A stretch of DNA of 7,576 nt from Candidatus Eiseniibacteriota bacterium (lineage in GTDB: Bacteria > Joyebacterota > Joyebacteria > Joyebacterales > Joyebacteraceae), in NCBI GenBank assembly GCA_030610515.1, contig JAUWRQ010000040.1, positions 1-7,576 of the forward strand, written 5' to 3'. The notes below the pieces were generated by a model, which searched no databases, was not told the origin of the DNA, and saw only the letters and a program-made list of their open reading frames with translations. Made by a program: the position numbers and the translations under genes. This document shows positions 1-5,480 of the stretch, one piece after another (position 1 is the first letter of the stretch; each line of letters starts with the position of its first letter).

Positions 1-440
1 CTGTAGGGTACGACGACCCGCAGGCCGACAGTCTCAACGAATTCGGTGAGCGGCAGTTCCTCGAGTGCGAGCTTGACGCCGCCCCCGTAGGCGCGCACCA
101 AGCCGCCCTTTCCTAGCTTTGTTCCCCCGTAGTACCTTGTCACGACCGCCACGATGTCGCCCACGCCGCTTCCCAGGAGGACATTCAGCATGGGTCTCCC
201 GGCGGTTCCGTGCGGTTCCCCCACGTCGCTCATGCCCACGCGGCTGGTGTCGCCGGGTGGCCCGACGACGTACGCCCAGCAGTTGTGGGTCGCATCACGG
301 AATTCGTCGGACACCTCCGCGATGAACGCGCGCGCATCCTCCACCGTGGCGGCTCCTCCGACCGTGGTGACGAAGCGGCTCCGTTCTCGCGACTCCTCGA
401 CGCGGTGGGTGACGGCCGGTATCGGGTATCGGCCCTTCAA
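1..440 (-). CDS. yigZ: YigZ/IMPACT family protein (C-terminus cut by window edge)
   Basis: The first 146 codons of a protein matching the IMPACT/YigZ (UPF0029) family. The N-terminal domain signature is clear: SRFVTTV, then [38 protein letters not shown] and [15 protein letters not shown], in the order seen in E. coli YigZ. The family is usually about 200 residues with a small C-terminal domain, so roughly a quarter is missing off the left edge. Its bacterial role is poorly defined; eukaryotic IMPACT acts in translation control through GCN1, and transfer of that role here would be speculation. The chosen start is TTG at 440-438, which overlaps the permease stop as TTGA and has GAAGGAG 9 nt upstream; the protein then begins [10 protein letters not shown]. 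This makes it the last visible member of the zinc-importer operon. The link to zinc is by position only. Family call is firm; start is probable. Confidence 0.9.
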   Translation of the reverse strand, partial: MKGRYPIPAVTHRVEESRERSRFVTTVGGAATVEDARAFIAEVSDEFRDATHNCWAYVVGPPGDTSRVGMSDVGEPHGTAGRPMLNVLLGSGVGDIVAVVTRYYGGTKLGKGGLVRAYGGGVKLALEELPLTEFVETVGLRVVVPY

Positions 441-1291
441 GAGGCGAGTCTCCTTCGCCTGACGAGGCGCGACGCCAGGACGGCGACCAGATAGGCGGCT
501 CCGGCGAAGAGAACGATGGTCGCGCCGGTCGGCGTGTTGAGGTTATAGCTGAGCGCCAACCCCCCGGTCGTCAGAACCGCGCTCGCGGCGACGGCGAGAC
601 CCATCATCTGAGAAAGTCTGCCCGAGAAGCGACCCGCGATTGCGGCGGGTATCGTGAGGAGCGCGATCACGAGGACGACGCCGACCACCGTTACCAGTAG
701 CACGACGGTGAGCGCGACGAGTACGAGCAGGATCATGTGATAGAAACCCACGTTCACGCCTCGGGCCCGTGCGTAGTCCTCATCGAAGGAGATGGCCAAC
801 AGCTGGTTGCGGAACGCGACGACGACGCCGAGGACGAGAGCATCCATCACGGCAATGACGAGGATGTCGCGCGTCGACACGAGCAGGATGTTACCGAAGA
901 GGTAGCTCATGAGGTCCTGCGCGTAGCCCGGAGTCCGCGCAAGGAAGAGAACCCCCGTGGCCATGCCGATCGCCCATACCGCGCCTATCGCGGTGTCCAT
1001 CCGCTCCTTCGCCTTGACACTGATCGTGCCGATCGCGAGTGCCGCAAGGAGCGCCGCCACGAGAGCTCCGTGTATGGGGTCGACGAACGTCCATCCGTGC
1101 GCCCGCTCGAGGTAGACGGCCGCCCCGATCCCGCCGAGCACGCAGTGTGCTATTCCCCCGGCGATGTAGGTCATCCTGCGGACGACGACGTACGTTCCCA
1201 TGGCGCCACAGGCGACGCTCACGAGGAGGCCGGCGACGAGGGCGTGCCTCAGGAACGCGTGCTCCAGGAGCGCGCTCGCGAAGCCGTTCAA
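437..1291 (-). CDS. znuB: Zinc/manganese-type ABC transporter permease, ZnuB-like
   Basis: A 284-residue, very hydrophobic inner-membrane protein of the ABC-3 metal permease family (ZnuB/TroC/MntB), the translocation channel for a divalent metal. The sequence shows about eight hydrophobic segments from residue 17 ([20 protein letters not shown]) to 275, the family motif around residues 44-56 ([13 protein letters not shown]), the cytoplasmic loop [14 protein letters not shown] near 167-180 that normally contacts the ATPase, and the conserved late segment around 205-217 ([13 protein letters not shown]). It ends in a basic tail (RRRR). The open frame runs upstream to 1420, but that extension lies inside the ATPase gene and is Arg-rich and non-membrane. 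I chose TTG at 1291-1289, which overlaps the ATPase stop as TTGA and has AGGAGGGGG 6 nt upstream. The length is normal for the family. Metal specificity comes from the binding protein, not from this gene. Confidence 0.92.
   Translation of the reverse strand: MNGFASALLEHAFLRHALVAGLLVSVACGAMGTYVVVRRMTYIAGGIAHCVLGGIGAAVYLERAHGWTFVDPIHGALVAALLAALAIGTISVKAKERMDTAIGAVWAIGMATGVLFLARTPGYAQDLMSYLFGNILLVSTRDILVIAVMDALVLGVVVAFRNQLLAISFDEDYARARGVNVGFYHMILLVLVALTVVLLVTVVGVVLVIALLTIPAAIAGRFSGRLSQMMGLAVAASAVLTTGGLALSYNLNTPTGATIVLFAGAAYLVAVLASRLVRRRRLAS
450..456 (-). promoter_or_regulatory. Shine-Dalgarno for the TTG start of yigZ
   Basis: GAAGGAG on the minus strand, 9 nt before the TTG at 440, located inside the end of the permease gene. 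It supports the second TTGA-overlap start in this operon. Confidence 0.6.
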
Positions 1292-2046
1292 GAGCGTCCC
1301 CCTCCTGGATGGTCCTCGTGATCGTGGATGACCGCGCGCACGTCGTGGCCGTACATCGCGACGATCATCTCTCCGGTCAGCTTCCCGGTTTCGTGGCACG
1401 CGAGCGTCTGCTTCATACACACAACGGTCTTCGTGTAGTCAGAGACGAATCCCAGGTCGTGGGTCACGAGCAGGATGGTCGTCTGCTCGTGCAGCCGTCC
1501 GAGCAGGTCGTAGAGCCCCTTCTCCATTGCGACGTCGAGGTTGGACGTCGGCTCGTCCAGGAGCAGGAGCTCAGGTTCGGAGGCGAGCGCTCGTGCGATG
1601 AGGGTGCGCTGCTGTTCTCCACCCGAGAGCGCGGAGAACGGGCGCAGGGACTGATCCGCCAGCGCGACCTCGCGGAGGGCCCTGAGCGCCATCTCGCGGT
1701 CCAGGGACGAGTAGGGGCCGAACGCGCGTGCCCCGGGAAGGCGCCCCGTAAGCACGACGTCGAGGATCCGCGCCGGGAAATCGCGGTCGGCAGCAGACCG
1801 CTGGGGGAGGTAGCCGATGCGCGGGCGCGCGGCCTCCGGAGTCCCGCCGAAGACCCGGACGGTCCCGCTCGTCGGGCGCAGGAGTCCCAATACGAGCTTG
1901 AGGAACGTCGTCTTGCCTCCTCCGTTGGGGCCGACGATCGATACGAAATCCCCTTTCTCGAGGACGACGCTGACGTCGCGGAGGACGTCCCTTCCATCGT
2001 ACGAGAGCGAGACGTTCCTGAAGTCGACTGCGGCAGGCGCGCTCAT
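1288..2046 (-). CDS. znuC: Zinc-type ABC transporter ATP-binding protein, ZnuC-like
   Basis: A 252-residue ABC ATPase that powers metal import with the adjacent permease and binding protein. All motifs are present in order: Walker A GPNGGGKT (39-46), Q-loop Gln82 in YLPQ, signature LSGGE (140-144; most family members have Gln rather than Glu at the fifth position), Walker B LLLLDE (160-165), D-loop SNLD and switch His196 in VTHD. The tail HDHEDHPGG (241-249) is rich in His and Asp, a modest hint of metal contact. The ATG start lies 7 nt after the binding-protein stop, with GAGAGG about 10 nt upstream inside the end of that gene. The stop overlaps the TTG of the permease. The metal-ABC assignment rests on similarity to ZnuC/MntB-type ATPases plus operon context; the protein alone would not fix the substrate. 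Confidence 0.92.
   Translation of the reverse strand: MSAPAAVDFRNVSLSYDGRDVLRDVSVVLEKGDFVSIVGPNGGGKTTFLKLVLGLLRPTSGTVRVFGGTPEAARPRIGYLPQRSAADRDFPARILDVVLTGRLPGARAFGPYSSLDREMALRALREVALADQSLRPFSALSGGEQQRTLIARALASEPELLLLDEPTSNLDVAMEKGLYDLLGRLHEQTTILLVTHDLGFVSDYTKTVVCMKQTLACHETGKLTGEMIVAMYGHDVRAVIHDHEDHPGGGRS
1298..1306 (-). promoter_or_regulatory. Shine-Dalgarno for the TTG start of the permease gene
   Basis: AGGAGGGGG on the minus strand, 6 nt before the TTG at 1291, located inside the last codons of the ATPase gene. It supports the TTGA-overlap start over upstream ATG codons in the same frame. Confidence 0.7.
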
Positions 2047-2053
2047 GCTGATG

Positions 2054-3007
2054 CTACCTCTCCGCGTTCGGAGCGGTCTCCCGCCCCTCCTCCGGCGTCA
2101 GTGCGTCCGCAATGGCGTGACCGATCTCCCTGAGCCCGGTCAAGTAGTCGTAGGCGAGCGGGTCGAGCGTCACGATCTCCGCGCCCAGCTCTTCCGCGAC
2201 GGTCGTTGCCACGCGTGCCGGGTGTTGGGGTTGCACGAAGATGGTGCTGACGTTCTCGTCCCGTGCCCTCGATACGGTCGCGGCCAGGTCTCGTGCTCCC
2301 GGTCCCTTACCGTCGACCTCGATGGCGATCTGCCTGAGTCCGTACGCCTCCGCGAAGTAGCCGAACGCCGGGTGGAAGACGTACAAGCTCGCACCCTCGA
2401 GCGGCTCGAACAGGGCCGTGAGTTCCCGGTCGAGCTCGTCGAGCTCCCGGAGGAGCAGGGCGAGATTCGAGCCGTAGTAGCTCGCGCCACCCGGGTCCAC
2501 CGATACAAGTCCGTCGCGGACGTTCGCAGCGATGACGGCCGCGGTCGCGGGGGAGAGCCAGACGTGCGGGTCGAGCGGTCCGCTGTGGTCGCGTTCTGAA
2601 CGCTCACGGTGCGCCGCCGGGTCGGCCTCGCGTCTGACGATTCCCTGGCTCGAGTCGATGACAAGGAGTTCTTGGCCGGCCTGACGGAGATCTCGGAGAA
2701 TGGTCTCCTCGAACGGAAGACCTATCGAGAAACAGATGCGGCTCGAAGAGAGCGCGGCGATGAGCGACGGTGTCGGCTCGAACGAGTGGGGTGACTGCCC
2801 CGCTTCCGTGAGTGAGATCACGTCGACTCTGTCTCCTCCAACGCGGTCGACCAGGAACGCCTGCGGGAGAACGCTCACGCAGACGCGTACCGGCAGGTCG
2901 GCGCCCACTGCGAGCGTGGCGGCGGGAGCCGCGAGCCACAGCGAGAAGAGGGCGGCGGCGAGCCAGGTGAGGTGCCTCGCGGGCCCGACCGGCGCTGGGA
3001 GCTTCAT
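2054..3007 (-). CDS. znuA: Periplasmic zinc-binding lipoprotein-like/solute-binding protein, ZnuA-like
   Basis: A 317-residue cluster A-I metal-binding protein that captures a divalent metal outside the membrane for the ABC importer. Residues 1-35 form a signal peptide (basic start, then hydrophobic LTWLAAALFSLWLAA, then small residues; no lipobox Cys is apparent). Likely metal ligands are His74 (SPHSFEP), His148 (DPHVWL), His212 (FHPAFGYF) and Asp282 (LDPLAYDY). A His at the third position is the pattern of zinc binders such as ZnuA and TroA, while manganese/iron relatives such as PsaA carry Glu there, so zinc is the better guess. The flexible loop before DPHVWL is short with two His (133, 141), unlike the long His-rich loop of many ZnuA proteins. 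The frame is open to 3106, but ATG at 3007 has a strong GGAGGAGG and begins the signal peptide. It lies 25 nt after the regulator gene. Confidence 0.9.
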   Translation of the reverse strand: MKLPAPVGPARHLTWLAAALFSLWLAAPAATLAVGADLPVRVCVSVLPQAFLVDRVGGDRVDVISLTEAGQSPHSFEPTPSLIAALSSSRICFSIGLPFEETILRDLRQAGQELLVIDSSQGIVRREADPAAHRERSERDHSGPLDPHVWLSPATAAVIAANVRDGLVSVDPGGASYYGSNLALLLRELDELDRELTALFEPLEGASLYVFHPAFGYFAEAYGLRQIAIEVDGKGPGARDLAATVSRARDENVSTIFVQPQHPARVATTVAEELGAEIVTLDPLAYDYLTGLREIGHAIADALTPEEGRETAPNAER

Positions 3008-3032
3008 ACTTCCTCCTCCGGCTGGAAGGTCC

Positions 3033-3299
3033 TCACTCCTGCGGTCTGTGTGAGCAGACGAGCCTGACCTCGCTGCAGTCCTCGCACTCCTCGAGCGAGT
3101 GGTCATCCGAGAGTTCGCGCCAGTGCCGCATCTGATTCGGCGAGAGCACGCCCTTTCCTCCGCAAAGGGGACAGCTATTCTCGAGTGCTGACATGATGGC
3201 CGCCCGGATGAAGTCCGAGCGGTTGTCCACTCCCTTCATCGCGGAGAGCAGACTCTCGTCCGCCTTGAAGGAGACGATCTCAGTTTTCCTGGACGGCAC
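3033..3299 (-). CDS. Ribbon-helix-helix (CopG/NikR-like) regulator with Cys/His-rich metal-binding tail
   Basis: An 88-residue protein with two parts. Residues 1-41 look like a CopG/NikR-type ribbon-helix-helix DNA-binding domain: the beta strand KTEIVSFKAD, a helix, the turn NRSDFIR, then helix AAIMSALE. Residues 43-84 are rich in metal-ligand residues: CPLCGGKG (Cys43, Cys46; like one DnaJ CxxCxGxG repeat), His59, His67, CEDC (Cys72, Cys75), Cys82 and His84. I infer a metal-responsive, probably zinc-responsive, repressor of the importer that follows 25 nt downstream in the same orientation. The tail does not resemble the NikR nickel domain. The frame is open to an ATG at 3356, but that has no Shine-Dalgarno. 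GTG at 3299-3297 has GGAGGT 7 nt upstream and places the beta strand at the N-terminus as in the family. I know no established gene name for it. Confidence 0.8.
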   Translation of the reverse strand: MPSRKTEIVSFKADESLLSAMKGVDNRSDFIRAAIMSALENSCPLCGGKGVLSPNQMRHWRELSDDHSLEECEDCSEVRLVCSHRPQE

Positions 3300-3306
3300 T
3301 TGTGAG

Positions 3307-3312
3307 ACCTCC
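3307..3312 (-). promoter_or_regulatory. Shine-Dalgarno deciding the GTG start of the ribbon-helix-helix gene
   Basis: On the minus strand this reads GGAGGT, a six-base match to the anti-Shine-Dalgarno, with 7 nt to the GTG at 3299. The upstream ATG candidates at 3356 and 3314 have no comparable site, so this element is the main reason for choosing the 88-residue product. Confidence 0.7.
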
Positions 3313-3360
3313 ATCGCGGATGGTGATTTCGAGGTTGCGTGGCGTGGCGTCGACATCGAT

Positions 3361-3375
3361 TAATACAATGTACTA
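3361..3375. promoter_or_regulatory. 15-bp palindrome, candidate operator of the ribbon-helix-helix regulator
   Basis: The sequence TAATACAATGTACTA is an inverted repeat with arms TAATAC and GTACTA (5 of 6 pairs match) around a central AAT. It lies about 60 bp before the ribbon-helix-helix start codon and overlaps the candidate minus-strand -10 element. Ribbon-helix-helix repressors bind short symmetrical sites, so autoregulation of that gene and the zinc importer is plausible. The match to the PerR consensus is poor. Which protein binds is inference. Confidence 0.4.
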
Positions 3376-3393
3376 CCACGGACTCCGAGTCAA
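3367..3393 (-). promoter_or_regulatory. Possible sigma-70-type promoter for the zinc-importer operon
   Basis: On the minus strand TTGACT (3393-3388) is a five-of-six match to the -35 consensus. It is followed after 15 nt by TACATT (3372-3367), a four-of-six match to the -10. The spacing is shorter than the usual 16-18 nt, so the true -10 could be shifted by a base or two. It is placed correctly upstream of the ribbon-helix-helix gene. Confidence 0.35.
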
Positions 3394-3432
3394 GGCGCAA
3401 GACGGAATCCCTGGCGGGGGCCCCGCATCTAT

Positions 3433-3451
3433 GATAATGAGAAGCATTCCC
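3433..3451 (+). promoter_or_regulatory. Fur-box-like operator upstream of perR
   Basis: GATAATGAGAAGCATTCCC matches 15 of 19 positions of the classical Fur-box consensus (GATAATGATAATCATTATC), with symmetrical AATG and CATT arms around a 5-nt centre. It lies about 40 bp before the first ATG of the PerR leader. It overlaps TATGAT/GATAAT, which could act as a plus-strand -10 element, although I see no good -35. A Fur-family protein bound here would block that promoter, so autoregulation by the adjacent PerR-like protein is the simplest reading. The match to the distinct PerR-box consensus is weaker. Confidence 0.5.
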
Positions 3452-3474
3452 ATGTCTCGGGGGTCCATGGTCAC

Positions 3475-3526
3475 GCAAGCCCCGAGGAGACCATGACAGC
3501 GCAAGCCCCGAGGAGACCATGACAGC
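3475..3526 (+). repeat. Two perfect tandem 26-bp repeats at the perR start, plus a decayed third copy
   Basis: Copies at 3475-3500 and 3501-3526 are identical. A third, degenerate copy (about 3527-3545, with two substitutions and a 5-nt gap) continues into the coding region. Each full copy contains GAGGAG and an ATG, so the translation start of the PerR gene is duplicated. Because 26 is not a multiple of three, the two ATGs are in different frames. The array is too short and has no spacers, so it is a slippage-type duplication and not a CRISPR. Confidence 0.9.
3493..3522 (+). CDS. Possible 9-residue leader peptide overlapping the perR start
   Basis: The ATG in the first 26-bp repeat opens a tiny frame, MTAQAPRRP, whose TGA overlaps the perR ATG as ATGA. 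It has GAGG 5 nt upstream, the same signal as the downstream start, so ribosomes may use it and re-initiate at perR. It may equally be a silent by-product of the duplication. Nothing in the peptide suggests a function of its own, apart from adjacent AGG AGA codons near its end. Confidence 0.3.
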   Translation: MTAQAPRRP

Positions 3527-3929
3527 GCAACCTCCGAGGATGACAAGCAGTCGGCGCGCAATCCTGGACGACCTCAGGATGAATCGCTCTCACCCCACGG
3601 CGGACGAGATCCACGTGCGGCTGAAGGAGAAATCCCCGAGGATCGGTCTCGGCACGGTCTACAGGAACCTCGAGTACCTCTCGAGACACGGGATCGTGAG
3701 GGTTCTCAGGGAGCCCGGAGGAAGACGGAGATACGATGTCGCCGACGACGGGCACTACCATCTGTGGTGCACCCGGTGCGGCAAGGTGAAGGACGTGCGT
3801 CTCGTGCCGTCCGCGTGCGTGGAGGAGCTTCTCGAGGATGACCTGGGCTATCGTATAGATGGTCACAGCCTGAGCTTCCTCGGGACGTGCCCCGAGTGCA
3901 ACGGACGGCGGAACTCACGGAACGAGTGA
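3519..3929 (+). CDS. perR: PerR-like peroxide-responsive regulator, Fur family
   Basis: A 136-residue Fur-family repressor. Residues 14-65 form the winged helix (HPTADEIHVRLKEKSPRI, then GLGTVYRNLEYL as recognition helix). The C-terminal part has GHYHLWC and two CxxC pairs (Cys84/87 and Cys124/127) that should hold the structural zinc as in Bacillus PerR. The PerR sensing ligands have counterparts: His25, Asp73, His79, His81 and Asp92. Asp at the last position (KVKDV) is the PerR-type residue; Fur proteins usually have Glu there. Asp73 is one residue further from His79 than in B. subtilis PerR. The N-terminus is short by about 12 residues, so helix 1 is reduced. ATG 3519 follows GAGGAG; an in-frame ATG at 3540 has no well-spaced Shine-Dalgarno. 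It lies 10 nt before rubrerythrin. Peroxide sensing by metal-catalysed His oxidation is inferred from the family; an iron-sensing Fur remains possible. Confidence 0.85.
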   Translation: MTAQPPRMTSSRRAILDDLRMNRSHPTADEIHVRLKEKSPRIGLGTVYRNLEYLSRHGIVRVLREPGGRRRYDVADDGHYHLWCTRCGKVKDVRLVPSACVEELLEDDLGYRIDGHSLSFLGTCPECNGRRNSRNE

Positions 3930-3939
3930 AGGAGGGGTA

Positions 3940-4512
3940 ATGCAGCTCAAGGGTTCGAAGACGGAGAAGCACCTGCTCACGGCATTCGCGGGCGAATCAC
4001 AGGCGCGGAACCGCTACACGTACTTCGCGAGCAAGGCGAAGAAGGATGGGTACATCCAGATCTCGTACATCTTCGAGGAGACGGCGAACCAGGAGAAGGA
4101 GCACGCCAAGCGGCTGTTCAAGTTCCTGGAGGGTGGCGAGGTCGAGGTGCAGGCGAGTTTCCCGGCCGGAGTCATAGGTGAGACGCCGGACAACCTGGCC
4201 GCCGCGGCTGGCGGCGAGCACTTCGAGTGGACTGAGATGTATCCGTCGTTCGCGAAGGTCGCGCGCGAGGAGGGCTTCGAAGACATCGCGTGCGTCTTCG
4301 AGGCGATAGCCGTTGCGGAGAAGCAGCACGAGAAGCGCTACGTCGATCTCAAGGCGAACATCGACGGCGGGCGCGTGTTCAAGCGTGAGAAACCCGTGGT
4401 GTGGCGCTGCCTCAACTGCGGCTATCTCCACGATGGGCCGGAACCTCCGGACAAGTGTCCGGCGTGCGCGCATCCGCGGGCGTACTTCGAACTCCTCGGA
4501 GAGAACTGGTAG
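3940..4512 (+). CDS. rbr: Rubrerythrin (peroxidase with C-terminal rubredoxin domain)
   Basis: A 190-residue cytoplasmic di-iron peroxidase that reduces H2O2 to water using electrons passed through its own rubredoxin centre. Residues 1-145 are the ferritin-like four-helix domain, with ligands at the same places as in Desulfovibrio rubrerythrin: Glu19, Glu52 and His55 (QEKEH), Glu93 and Glu96, Glu127 and His130 (EKQH). Residues 153-187 are the rubredoxin-type Fe(Cys)4 domain with CLNC (157, 160) and CPAC (173, 176). The full normal length is present and no key residue is missing. A strong AAGGAGGGG precedes the ATG. It directly follows perR with a 10-nt gap, the classical arrangement in anaerobes, and is probably repressed by PerR until peroxide appears. 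An external donor such as rubredoxin is not encoded in the window. Confidence 0.97.
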   Translation: MQLKGSKTEKHLLTAFAGESQARNRYTYFASKAKKDGYIQISYIFEETANQEKEHAKRLFKFLEGGEVEVQASFPAGVIGETPDNLAAAAGGEHFEWTEMYPSFAKVAREEGFEDIACVFEAIAVAEKQHEKRYVDLKANIDGGRVFKREKPVVWRCLNCGYLHDGPEPPDKCPACAHPRAYFELLGENW

Positions 4513-4548
4513 GCGCGTGTCAACCGCGCGTCCCCGAAAGGAGAACCG

Positions 4549-5064
4549 ATGACAGAACGCACGGGAGTCGTAACAGTATCGGGCAACCCGATGACACTCC
4601 TCGGTGATGAGATCAAGGTGGGGGAGAAGGCGCCGGGCTTCGAGGCAGTTGGGAACGACATGCAGCCCTTCACGTTCTCGGAGCTGGCCGGCAAGGTCGT
4701 CATCATCTCGGCCGTGACGTCTCTCGACACGTCGGTCTGCGACGTTGAAACGAGGCGGTTCAACACGGAGGCAGGGAAACTCGGTGAAGGGATAGCCATC
4801 CTGACCATCAGTATGGACCTGCCCTTCGCTCAGAAGAGGTGGTGCGGGGCGGCGGGGGTAGATCAGGTGCAGGTCGTGTCCGACTACAAGACGGCCGAGT
4901 TCGGCGAGAAGTACGGCGTACTCATGAAGGAGCTTCGCCTCCTCGCTCGGTCGCTCTTCGTGGTCGATCGCGACGGAATCGTACAGTACATCCAGATAGT
5001 CGATGAGGTCTCGCACGAGCCGGATTACGACGCCGTGCTCGCCGCGGCCAGGGAACTTCTGTAG
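4549..5064 (+). CDS. tpx: Thiol peroxidase, Tpx-type atypical 2-Cys peroxiredoxin
   Basis: A 171-residue peroxiredoxin that reduces H2O2 and, in characterised relatives, alkyl hydroperoxides using a thioredoxin-type donor. The N-terminus has the Tpx pattern [24 protein letters not shown]. The peroxidatic site is TSLDTSVCD with Cys64; the resolving cysteine is Cys99 in AQKRWC, at the spacing of E. coli Tpx (Cys61/Cys95). Arg134 in [10 protein letters not shown] matches the conserved active-site Arg region. The length is typical. The ATG has AAAGGAG just upstream, and the gene follows rubrerythrin after 36 nt. It gives the cell a second, thiol-driven way to clear the peroxide made by superoxide reductase, independent of rubredoxin supply. 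Confidence 0.95.
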   Translation: MTERTGVVTVSGNPMTLLGDEIKVGEKAPGFEAVGNDMQPFTFSELAGKVVIISAVTSLDTSVCDVETRRFNTEAGKLGEGIAILTISMDLPFAQKRWCGAAGVDQVQVVSDYKTAEFGEKYGVLMKELRLLARSLFVVDRDGIVQYIQIVDEVSHEPDYDAVLAAARELL

Positions 5065-5083
5065 AATCTCCAAGGAGGATGGA

Positions 5084-5464
5084 ATGGCAGCGAAGCTTGA
5101 GGTCTACAAGTGTGAGAAGTGCGGGAACATCGTTGAGGTGCTGCACGGCGGCGCGGGTGAGCTGGTGTGCTGCGGCGTGCCGATGGTTCTCCTGGACGAG
5201 CAGACGGCCGACGCGTCGACCGAGAAGCACGTCCCGGTCATGGAGAAGACCGACCACGGCGTGCTGGTCAAGGTCGGAGGTGTGCCACACCCGATGGAGG
5301 ACACCCACCACATCGAGTGGATCGAGGTCATCGCAGGCGGGAAGGCCTACCGCGAGTTCCTGACGCCGGGAGGTCCCCCGGAGGCGGCATTCTGTGTGGA
5401 CGCCGAGATCGACGCGCTCCGCGAGTACTGCAACGTGCACGGGCTCTGGAAGGCGGACGCGTAG
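5084..5464 (+). CDS. dfx: Desulfoferrodoxin, two-iron superoxide reductase
   Basis: A 126-residue cytoplasmic enzyme that reduces superoxide to H2O2 without releasing O2, drawing electrons from rubredoxin. The N-terminal desulforedoxin domain (about 1-36) has all four iron-binding cysteines: Cys10, Cys13 and the adjacent pair Cys29-Cys30. The catalytic domain has Glu47 and Lys48 (EKHVP), His49, His69 (VPHPM), His75 (THHIEW), Cys116 and His119 (CNVH). These are the same numbers as in Desulfovibrio desulfoferrodoxin, so it is a class I, 2Fe enzyme with nothing missing. ATG 5084 has AAGGAGG upstream; the nearer ATG at 5079 is out of frame. It follows tpx by 19 nt. Its product, H2O2, is the substrate of the two peroxidases encoded just before it. 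Confidence 0.97.
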   Translation: MAAKLEVYKCEKCGNIVEVLHGGAGELVCCGVPMVLLDEQTADASTEKHVPVMEKTDHGVLVKVGGVPHPMEDTHHIEWIEVIAGGKAYREFLTPGGPPEAAFCVDAEIDALREYCNVHGLWKADA

Positions 5465-5480
5465 ATCCCTTGTGGTGGCG

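Larger units (their letters stand above)
3300..3518. promoter_or_regulatory. Divergent control region between zinc-importer and oxidative-stress operons
   Basis: About 220 bp without a long gene, the largest non-coding stretch in the window. It must hold the promoters for both directions. From left to right it contains the leader of the ribbon-helix-helix gene, a 15-bp palindrome overlapping a possible minus-strand -10, a possible minus-strand -35, a GC-rich 13-bp palindrome (3414-3426, GCGGGGGCCCCGC), a Fur-box-like site, an inverted repeat with 7-bp arms (3456-3462 with 3480-3486) and the tandem 26-bp repeats. It is locally more AT-rich around 3357-3376 and 3429-3448 than the flanking genes, as expected for promoters. 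Confidence 0.75.

Noticed and set aside
437..1420. A 327-residue permease starting at 1420.
   Set aside because: The first 43 residues would be a charged, Arg-rich stretch read from inside the ATPase gene. The membrane domain and a good Shine-Dalgarno support TTG 1291.
1039..2133. Plus-strand open frame opposite the zinc-importer ATPase.
   Set aside because: Antisense to a fully motif-supported ABC ATPase and permease; the translation is Arg/Gly-rich and unlike any family I recognise.
3033..3356. Longer 107-residue version of the ribbon-helix-helix protein starting at ATG 3356.
   Set aside because: No Shine-Dalgarno precedes 3356, the extra 19 residues resemble no domain, and the start would lie almost directly on the putative promoter. 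GTG 3299 has a near-ideal site.
3475..3545. CRISPR-like repeat array.
   Set aside because: There are only two perfect units plus a decayed one, directly adjacent with no spacers and containing a gene start. No cas genes are present.
4513..4529. Short inverted repeat GCGCG/CGCGC between rbr and tpx as a terminator or operator.
   Set aside because: Five GC pairs in GC-rich DNA are expected by chance, there is no T-run, and the tpx gene follows closely.
3997..5073. Long minus-strand open frame opposite rubrerythrin and thiol peroxidase.
   Set aside because: It lies wholly antisense to two genes with complete motifs. Its translation shows no recognisable domain, only the composition expected from the opposite strand of GC-rich coding DNA.
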